Of a DNA stretch of 11,888 nt, positions 6,383 through 11,888 are shown piece by piece. The DNA is taken from the NCBI GenBank assembly GCA_900546395.1, contig URDD01000072.1:1-11888 (forward strand), given 5' to 3'. The translations under genes and the position numbers were made by a program. Source of the DNA: an uncultured Bacteroidales bacterium. Lineage in GTDB: Bacteria; Bacteroidota; Bacteroidia; Bacteroidales; UBA932. Positions within the stretch are counted from its first letter, which is position 1. Each line of letters starts with the position of its first letter. Under the pieces are notes generated by a model. It searched no databases. It was given only the letters and a program-made list of their open reading frames with translations, and was not told the DNA's origin.

Positions 6383-7510
6383 ATGGGTATAAAAAATATG
6401 ATGATTGCACTCTCTGCCGCATTTGCAATGCTTGTTACTGCATTCAGTGCAGGTGCGCAGGAGTATAATGGAGGACGGCTGAAACTCAGGACGGTTGTGC
6501 TTGATCCGGGGCACGGAGGAAAGGATGCAGGATGTGTAAGCAAGGACAGGCGCACATATGAGAAAAATCTGACATTGGCTATTGCCAAATCATTGGGAGC
6601 CAAAATCAAGGAGGCTTATCCAGATGTCAGGGTATTTTATACCCGAATGTCCGATAAATATCTGACACTTAATGAAAGAGCTGATATTGCCAATAGGAAT
6701 CATGCGGATCTTTTCATCTCTATACATATTAATGCTAACGCCAGTTCTTCCCCTAGCGGGTTTTCTGCACATATTTTCGGACGTTCAAGTGGAAAGGACA
6801 GTGATTTGTTCAAAGGAAATATGGATGTCTGCAGGAGAGAAAACTCAGTTATTCTTCTTGAAGATGACTATACGACCAAATATCAGGGCTTTGATCCTAA
6901 TGATCCTGAATCGTTTATTTTTTTCAATCTGATGCAGAATGCAAATTATGAGCAGAGCCTTATCTTTGCCGGAGATGTTATTGAAGAGATGAAGGGTGGC
7001 CCCATAGTCAAGAATAGAGGGGTGTCGCAGGATCCTTTTTTTGTTTTATGGAAAACGACAATGCCTTCAGTCTTGCTTGAGCTCGGCTTTATATCCAATA
7101 CCTCGGATTTGAGAGCATTGAATACTGAGAGAGCCAGAAACGACATATCTTCTCGTATATTTGAAGCTTTTAAAAAATTCAAGAACAAGTATGACAGCAG
7201 TATAGACTATTCTGTCGTTTCCGAATCAGCTGCAAATTCACATAGTCTGGAGAATAAGACATCTGTTACAGCTGGGAAAATCCGTTATGGCGTACAGGTT
7301 ATGGCTGTCAGCAGAAAACTTTCTCCGGAAGACAAGTCTTTTAAGGGATATAAACCATTGGTGATAAAAACTGGCAATATATATAAATATATTATATGTG
7401 TAACAGATTCGGAAAATGAGGCCAAAGCGTCCCTGCGTACTGCCGCCGCTAAATTTCCCGGTGCCTTTGCCGTTGAGATCAAGGGTGACAGTATATCAAG
7501 AATACGTTAA
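6383..7510 (+). CDS. N-acetylmuramoyl-L-alanine amidase (Amidase_3) with SPOR-like C-terminal domain
   Basis: This zinc amidase cleaves the bond between N-acetylmuramic acid and L-alanine of peptidoglycan in the periplasm, where such enzymes help split daughter cells. The start at 6383 (MGIKNMMIALSAAFAMLVTA) gives 375 residues and a signal peptide ending near FSAGAQ. The frame extends upstream to 6287, but that would bury the signal peptide and overlap lptD. The Amidase_3 domain covers about 35-265: DPGHGG with zinc ligand H44, E60 in RRTYEKN, H115 in SIHINA, and catalytic E233 in LLELGFISN. After a Ser-rich linker, residues 300-370 (GVQVMAVSRKL ... YKYIICV ... FPGAFAVEI) resemble the SPOR fold that binds denuded glycan strands, as in homologous Bacteroidota amidases. 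The mlaD-like gene follows after 23 bp, suggesting co-transcription. Confidence 0.93.
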   Translation: MGIKNMMIALSAAFAMLVTAFSAGAQEYNGGRLKLRTVVLDPGHGGKDAGCVSKDRRTYEKNLTLAIAKSLGAKIKEAYPDVRVFYTRMSDKYLTLNERADIANRNHADLFISIHINANASSSPSGFSAHIFGRSSGKDSDLFKGNMDVCRRENSVILLEDDYTTKYQGFDPNDPESFIFFNLMQNANYEQSLIFAGDVIEEMKGGPIVKNRGVSQDPFFVLWKTTMPSVLLELGFISNTSDLRALNTERARNDISSRIFEAFKKFKNKYDSSIDYSVVSESAANSHSLENKTSVTAGKIRYGVQVMAVSRKLSPEDKSFKGYKPLVIKTGNIYKYIICVTDSENEAKASLRTAAAKFPGAFAVEIKGDSISRIR

Positions 7511-7533
7511 ACTGATAAAGAATATATAACGCA

Positions 7534-8445
7534 ATGAAAGTTAGTAAAGAGTTGAAGCTCGGATCATTTGCAATAATAGTATTATTGCTTTCTTTTTTTG
7601 TAATCAACTATTTGAGAGGAAAGGATGTGCTCAATAAGGAAATAGAACTGGTGTCAAGTTATGGAAATGTAGAAGGCTTGGTCCCATCTGATCCTGTATA
7701 TATCAAAGGCTATAAGGCAGGAGCGGTATATTCTGTAAAATATAATCCTGAAACAGACCTGTTTGATGTGACCTGTTCCGTGTTGAAGAAGTTCAGGATT
7801 CCTGTTGATTCCAGGATGACTATATACAGCAGGGATATTATGGGTGGCAAGGCTATACTGATAGACTTGGGTACGTCACAAGACTGTGTGTCGGACGGAT
7901 ATTATCTTGAGCCTGCTTCAAAACCAGATATGATGGCATCTATATCGGATTCGGTTGTGCCGATTACTGAGCGTCTGACTTCGGCTATAAGCAATATAGA
8001 TTCCGTAGCCATTTCACTAAAAGGCTTCCTTAATGAGGCTAACAGTACCAAGTTCAGCAGGACACTTGCCAATCTTGAATCTACAGTCTGCAATGCGAGG
8101 GAAGTATCTGAAATGTTAAAAGGCAAGTCTGATGAGCTGGAATCATTCATAGACAATCTGTCACTAATAAGTGACAGGCTGGGTAGTGTGGCAGTGAAGG
8201 CAGATTCGACAATGACAGACGTGATGTCTGTAGCTTCAGCGGTTGACAGTGCTGATATAGCAGGAGCAGTGGCTTCGTTCAAGACACTGCTTGATTCAAT
8301 GCAGGATCCGGACGGAACAATTGGAAGACTTATATATGACGGCAAAGTCTATAGTTCTTTTGACCAGTTGCTCAAAGATGTGGATGAAGTTGTCAACAAG
8401 GTCAAGGAAAATCCACGGAAATTCATTAAGATTTCTCTCTTTTAG
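7534..8445 (+). CDS. MCE/MlaD family lipid-transport protein
   Basis: The 303-residue protein belongs to the MCE family, whose members form periplasmic rings or tubes that carry phospholipids between the inner and outer membranes. Residues 1-28 (KELKLGSFAIIVLLLSFFVI) form one N-terminal membrane anchor with the rest in the periplasm. The MCE domain spans about 36-117 and includes YGNVEGLVPSDPVYIKGYKA and the conserved IMGGKAILIDLG. The C-terminal 170 residues are mostly helical, rich in D, S and hydrophobic heptads, and end NPRKFIKISLF, a terminus seen in Bacteroidota relatives. The permease and ATPase partners (MlaE, MlaF) are not in this window. It lies 23 bp after the amidase gene. An 8-bp perfect inverted repeat (CTGTCACT/AGTGACAG) lies within it at 8158-8177. 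Confidence 0.9.
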   Translation: MKVSKELKLGSFAIIVLLLSFFVINYLRGKDVLNKEIELVSSYGNVEGLVPSDPVYIKGYKAGAVYSVKYNPETDLFDVTCSVLKKFRIPVDSRMTIYSRDIMGGKAILIDLGTSQDCVSDGYYLEPASKPDMMASISDSVVPITERLTSAISNIDSVAISLKGFLNEANSTKFSRTLANLESTVCNAREVSEMLKGKSDELESFIDNLSLISDRLGSVAVKADSTMTDVMSVASAVDSADIAGAVASFKTLLDSMQDPDGTIGRLIYDGKVYSSFDQLLKDVDEVVNKVKENPRKFIKISLF

Positions 8446-8721
8446 AGGTTAAGACCATGGCTTACAATGTAATTTGCACACGGTGCCTAATTTGAATTAT
8501 TCAAAATAGTAAAAGCAATATTTATAGGCTTTTTGTTACGAAGCGATTTATAACCTATTGAATAATTGTTGATTATAAATCAGCCAAAAAGTCAGGTGTC
8601 TTAAGGCAAGAATGTAAAAAAATCATAATAATCAATAGCATTTCCGGAATTTTATTAAGATTTTTTTCACCATCTTTGTCACCGCTTTGAAAATCACCTG
8701 AAAATAAATATAAACTTCGTA
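8446..8721. other. Structured A/T-rich gap between mlaD and dnaA
   Basis: These 276 bases contain no convincing gene. From left to right they hold a small hairpin GCAC-ACG-GTGC (8476-8486), a near-perfect palindrome TTTGAAT-T-ATTCAAA (8491-8505), a long inverted repeat (8529-8591), an A/T-rich run (about 8610-8667) and three copies of TCACC (8667, 8679, 8694) just before dnaA. No full TTTG-N19-TAnnTTTG promoter and no TTATCCACA-type DnaA box is visible. It must carry the dnaA promoter unless dnaA is read through from mlaD. Confidence 0.55.
8529..8591. repeat. Long two-part inverted repeat upstream of dnaA
   Basis: An inner perfect 9-bp pair, GATTTATAA (8545-8553) and TTATAAATC (8573-8581), encloses 19 bases. 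An outer perfect 7-bp pair, CTTTTTG (8529-8535) and CAAAAAG (8585-8591), encloses the inner one, separated by unequal internal loops of 9 and 3 bases. It could be an RNA stem-loop in the mlaD 3' region or dnaA leader, or a symmetric protein site. It starts 84 bases after the mlaD stop. Confidence 0.45.
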
Positions 8722-10149
8722 ATGCTTACTGAGAAACACATATTGGTTTGGAATCGTTGCCTTCAAATTATACAGCAGGTAGTGGAGCCGCAGCATTTTG
8801 CTACGTGGTTCAAGCCAATCAAGCCGGTTTCTCTGAATGAAGCAACCCTTACTGTCGAAGTTCCTACAGAGTTTTTCCGGGAGTATCTGGAAGAGTATTT
8901 TCTTGATGTCCTTAAGAAAACTTTGAAAAGGGAGCTCGGCGCTGGGGCGAAACTCCAATATATGGTCAGGCCAGTGACTGTGCAGCCGGCGATGACATAT
9001 CCGGCAGCCCATGGTCATGCTCCTGTGAACCGTCCTATAGATGTAGTAGGCTCCTTTTCACAGTCTTCAAGACCAGGACCTCTTGTATTTCCCGGTACGG
9101 CAGCTCACAGAGTACAGGTTAATCCGCAGCTTAACCCCGTATATTGTTTTGGTAACCTTGTTACAGGTGAATGTAACAAGATGGGTATTACTGCAGGAGA
9201 AAGTATTTCGAATGCTCCTGGAAAGACTCCGTTCAACCCGCTGTTTCTTTTCGGTGGGCCAGGACTCGGAAAAACGCACCTTGCTCAGGCTATTGGTATT
9301 TCAATCAAGGAAAAATATCCGGAACTTGTAGTTCTTTATGTACCGGCAAACCGTTTTAAGACGCAGTATATGGATGCAGTCAGTGTCAAGAATAAGTTGA
9401 CCGACTTTCTTGCGTTTTACATGAAAATGGATGTTCTGATCATTGATGATATTCAGGAATTGGTTTCGCCAGGTACACAGAATGCTTTCTTCCATATATT
9501 CAATCATCTTCACCAGTCTGGAAAGCAGTTGATATTCACCTCAGACAGATGTCCTGCTGACCTGCAGAATTTTGAAGAAAGGCTTCTTTCTCGTTTGAAG
9601 TGGGGGCTTTCTGTACAGCTGGAGAAACCTGACTTTACAACAAGGCTTACAATGTTGAAGGCAAGGTGTTTCCGTGAAGGCGTTTCTATAAATGAAGATG
9701 TACTCATCTATCTGGCAAACAGAGTAAAGACCAACTTCAGGGAACTGGAAGGTTCGCTTATATCCCTTATTGCAAGCGCTACTCTTGCACATAAGGAGAT
9801 TACAATTGAAATGGCTGAAAAGATTACCGGAAACATTGTCAGCGAGCAAAGTAGTGAGGTTACTATTGATAAAGTCAAAAAGGCTGTATGTGAGTATTTC
9901 AACATTCCAGGTGAGGTACTTCTGTCGAAGACACGTAAACGCCAGATAGTTCAGGCAAGACAGATTGCTATGTATATGAGCCGGACGCTGATAAACTGTT
10001 CGCTTGCTACTATCGGCTCTCAAATCGGAGGAAAAGATCACGCTACCGTACTGCATGCATGTACAACAGTGTCGGACCTTATAACGATTGACAAGAATTT
10101 CAAGCGTTATGTTTCTGATATTGAGAAGATGCTTGTGGCGGTGAGATAA
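8722..10149 (+). CDS. dnaA: Chromosomal replication initiator protein DnaA
   Basis: DnaA is the AAA+ ATPase that binds DnaA boxes and opens the replication origin. The 475-residue protein has all four domains. Domain I (1 to about 83) includes HFATWFKPIKP. A short linker (about 85-125) is rich in P, H and S. The ATPase has Walker A GGPGLGKTH (178-186), Walker B LIIDDIQ (239-245), sensor 1 TSDR (273-276) and EERLLSRLKWGL with the box VII arginine finger at R291. Domain IV carries SKTRKRQIVQARQIAMYMSR and the DNA-binding signature GGKDHATVLHA (436-446; usual form GGRDHTTVLHA). The ATG at 8722 follows A/T-rich sequence without a Shine-Dalgarno motif and begins at the expected point of domain I. 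pepD follows after 11 bp. Many bacteria carry the origin beside dnaA, but I see no cluster of DnaA boxes here. Confidence 0.97.
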   Translation: MLTEKHILVWNRCLQIIQQVVEPQHFATWFKPIKPVSLNEATLTVEVPTEFFREYLEEYFLDVLKKTLKRELGAGAKLQYMVRPVTVQPAMTYPAAHGHAPVNRPIDVVGSFSQSSRPGPLVFPGTAAHRVQVNPQLNPVYCFGNLVTGECNKMGITAGESISNAPGKTPFNPLFLFGGPGLGKTHLAQAIGISIKEKYPELVVLYVPANRFKTQYMDAVSVKNKLTDFLAFYMKMDVLIIDDIQELVSPGTQNAFFHIFNHLHQSGKQLIFTSDRCPADLQNFEERLLSRLKWGLSVQLEKPDFTTRLTMLKARCFREGVSINEDVLIYLANRVKTNFRELEGSLISLIASATLAHKEITIEMAEKITGNIVSEQSSEVTIDKVKKAVCEYFNIPGEVLLSKTRKRQIVQARQIAMYMSRTLINCSLATIGSQIGGKDHATVLHACTTVSDLITIDKNFKRYVSDIEKMLVAVR

Positions 10150-10160
10150 ATAACACCAAA

Positions 10161-11588
10161 ATGAAATCAGAAAGAGTACTTGAGATCTTCAAGGAGATTA
10201 CCCGGGTTCCGAGAGAGTCCGGGCATGAGGAGCTTATCATAGCCTATCTCCAACAGTTCGCTGCATCTCACTCGCTTGAGTGTAAAACTGATGAGGCAGG
10301 AAATGTCTTGATTGTTAAAAATGCTTCTGAAGGCAGGGAAAATGTCCCTACGATTGTTCTTCAGAGTCATTCTGACATGGTCTGTGAGAAAAATTCAGAT
10401 TCGGACCATGACTTTTCTAAGGATCCTATTAAGTATGTCATTGAAGATGGCTGGATGATTGCTCCTGACACTACTCTTGGAGCAGACTGTGGTATTGGAA
10501 TGGCAGCTCAACTTGCCTTGCTGGAAAGCGATCTGCCCTCAGGACGTATTGAGTGTCTGTTTACGGTTTCTGAAGAAACCGGTCTGTTCGGAGCCAAGGC
10601 ATTGAAACCTGGGTTCATATCCGGAAAGGTTCTCTTGAATCTCGATTCTGAAGATGAAGGCGAACTCTTTGTCGGCTGTGCCGGCGGACTGGATACAACA
10701 GCAGTCTTTACTTATAAAACAAAAATGTTAGAGCCTTTAACAAAAATGTTAAAGGTAAAGATATTCAATGGAACAGGAGGACACAGCGGCGATGATATAA
10801 ATAAAGAGCGCAGTAATGCAGTACAGCTTCTGGCCCGTTTCCTTTATTCTGAATTGGAATATGGATTTGATTTGTGTCATATAGACGGAGGCAACAAGCG
10901 AAATGCTATTGCCAGGGAAGCAGAGGCTGTAATATGTGTAAAAGATGAGAAAGGTTTGCTTTCACGCTTTGCTTCCTTTGCAGAAGACGTAAAAGCAGAA
11001 TTTGCAGTTTCCGAACCGGCTCTCTCATTTGAGTGCGTTCCTTGCGAGTGTGATTATAATTCTGCTATTGACACCCAGACAGCAACTGCTTTGGTAACAT
11101 CACTTTTCTCTGCTCCGCATGGTGTACTCGCTATGAGTCTTGACATTCCAGGGTTGGTAGAGACATCTACAAACTTGGCTTCAGTCAAGATGAAGGAAAA
11201 CTGTAAAATCAGGATTGGCAGCAGTCAGAGAAGTTCAATCAATTCTGCTAGGAAGGCTGCGGCTGCAAAAGTAGAAGCCGTATTCAAGCTTGCAGGTGCT
11301 GAAGTCTATCATGAATCAGAATATCCTGGATGGAAGCCTAATATGGACTCCAGGATATTGAAGGTCAGCAGAGAGTCTTATAAAAAACTATTTTCGGCTG
11401 AGCCTGTTGTGAGAGCTATCCACGCTGGCCTGGAATGCGGGCTGTTTTTAGATACTTTTCCGGATCTTGATATGATTTCATTTGGTCCGACATTGAGGGG
11501 AGTGCATGCACCTGGAGAAAGACTTGATTTGCAGTCTTTGGATAAATTTGTACTTTTGCTGAATGATATAGTTACAAATTATAAATAA
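10161..11588 (+). CDS. pepD: Aminoacyl-histidine dipeptidase (M20 family, PepD)
   Basis: PepD is a cytoplasmic zinc dipeptidase that releases histidine and other residues from dipeptides such as carnosine-type Xaa-His. The 475-residue length is normal for the family. Metal and catalytic positions expected for M20 are present: H70 and D72 in LQSHSDMVCE, D109 in LGADCGIG (bridging), the E138-E139 pair in SEETGLFGA (general base and ligand), D162 in LNLDSEDEGE, and a C-terminal histidine H421 in AIHAGLECGLF. The lid/dimerisation domain lies between about 190 and 380 and includes GGHSGDDINKERSNA. There is no signal peptide. The 11-bp gap after dnaA suggests co-transcription. A 12-base direct repeat (ACAAAAATGTTA at 10719 and 10740) encodes the repeated TKML in this protein. 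Confidence 0.93.
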   Translation: MKSERVLEIFKEITRVPRESGHEELIIAYLQQFAASHSLECKTDEAGNVLIVKNASEGRENVPTIVLQSHSDMVCEKNSDSDHDFSKDPIKYVIEDGWMIAPDTTLGADCGIGMAAQLALLESDLPSGRIECLFTVSEETGLFGAKALKPGFISGKVLLNLDSEDEGELFVGCAGGLDTTAVFTYKTKMLEPLTKMLKVKIFNGTGGHSGDDINKERSNAVQLLARFLYSELEYGFDLCHIDGGNKRNAIAREAEAVICVKDEKGLLSRFASFAEDVKAEFAVSEPALSFECVPCECDYNSAIDTQTATALVTSLFSAPHGVLAMSLDIPGLVETSTNLASVKMKENCKIRIGSSQRSSINSARKAAAAKVEAVFKLAGAEVYHESEYPGWKPNMDSRILKVSRESYKKLFSAEPVVRAIHAGLECGLFLDTFPDLDMISFGPTLRGVHAPGERLDLQSLDKFVLLLNDIVTNYK

Positions 11589-11611
11589 CCGAAAGTACAA
11601 ATTACCACAGT

Positions 11612-11888
11612 ATGACACTAGTTGCACCTTCGATGCTGTCCGCTGATTTCCTGCATCTGGACAAAGATGTAGAGATGGTTGACAAATATGCAGATATTTT
11701 TCACCTGGATATTATGGACGGTGTATTCGTTCCTAATATTTCCTATGGATTTCCTGTGGTTGAAGCCATTGCCAGGAAAGCGACAAAACTTATGGATGCC
11801 CATCTGATGATAGTACATCCTGAAAAGTATGTAGAAAGATTCGCCAAGGTGGGAGCAGGAATGCTCAGCGCCCACCTTGAAGTTATGG
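11612..11888 (+). CDS. rpe: Ribulose-phosphate 3-epimerase, 3' end off the window
   Basis: Rpe interconverts ribulose 5-phosphate and xylulose 5-phosphate in the pentose phosphate pathway. Ninety-two residues are visible, beginning MTLVAPSMLSADFLHLDKDV. The first strands of the TIM barrel show the family signature: APSMLSADF with S10, HLDIMDGVFVPN with metal ligands H31 and D33 and D36, and LMDAHLMI with H64. The full protein is normally about 215-220 residues, so more than half lies beyond the right edge. The ATG at 11612 is 23 bp after the pepD stop, consistent with one transcription unit. No promoter or terminator is visible in between. Confidence 0.95.
   Translation, partial: MTLVAPSMLSADFLHLDKDVEMVDKYADIFHLDIMDGVFVPNISYGFPVVEAIARKATKLMDAHLMIVHPEKYVERFAKVGAGMLSAHLEVM

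Noticed and set aside
7377..7398. Alternating A/T run in the amidase gene
   Set aside because: It encodes NIYKYIICV in the SPOR-like domain and is explained by codon use.
8457..8495. A 12-codon frame (MAYNVICTRCLI) after mlaD with two cysteines, faintly like a ferredoxin N-terminus
   Set aside because: It stops at once, the cysteine spacing does not match a 4Fe-4S motif, and no remnant of the rest follows.
8446..8721. Chromosomal origin with DnaA boxes
   Set aside because: No TTATCCACA or near match is seen on either strand. The best candidate (ATTTGCACA) has three mismatches.
1..11888. CRISPR array, prophage, IS element or defence island
   Set aside because: No regularly spaced repeats, transposase, integrase, nuclease or toxin-like frame was found. 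The identified genes are core functions.

Overview
The window reads as an ordinary stretch of core chromosome from a member of the Bacteroidales (Bacteroidota). The genus cannot be fixed from the sequence. The evidence for the group is a Rho factor with a long lysine/glutamine-rich disordered insert, a Bacteroidota-type LptD, start codons preceded by A/T-rich sequence without a Shine-Dalgarno motif, and promoter elements of the Bacteroidota form TTTG-N19-TAnnTTTG. I found no phage, IS element, CRISPR array, rRNA or tRNA, and no clear evidence of a new multigene system.

Left part, minus strand. A small unrecognised four-helix membrane protein runs off the left edge (1-413). A gene-poor stretch follows (414-941). 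It holds a 24-bp perfect palindrome, a possible 42-residue ORF and a degenerate tandem hairpin repeat. Then, reading leftwards from 6322, come lptD (outer-membrane LPS assembly), rho (transcription termination) and a uracil-DNA-glycosylase-superfamily gene 15 bp after rho. Rho has its own likely promoter and a 5' leader that can form two mutually exclusive hairpins.

Right part, plus strand. Transcription diverges from a 60-bp gap (6323-6382). An N-acetylmuramoyl-L-alanine amidase with a SPOR-like tail is followed 23 bp later by an MCE/MlaD-like lipid-transport protein. A 276-bp structured, A/T-rich gap precedes dnaA. After dnaA come pepD (11 bp on) and rpe (23 bp on, cut by the right edge), probably as one transcription unit.

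The genes fall into two themes: envelope building (LptD, amidase, MlaD-like protein) and core information processing (Rho, a base-excision glycosylase, DnaA), plus two metabolic genes (PepD, Rpe). The observations most worth checking are non-coding: the 24-bp palindrome, the tandem hairpin repeat, a 14-bp perfect inverted repeat inside the glycosylase gene, the alternative hairpins in the rho leader, and the inverted-repeat region before dnaA.
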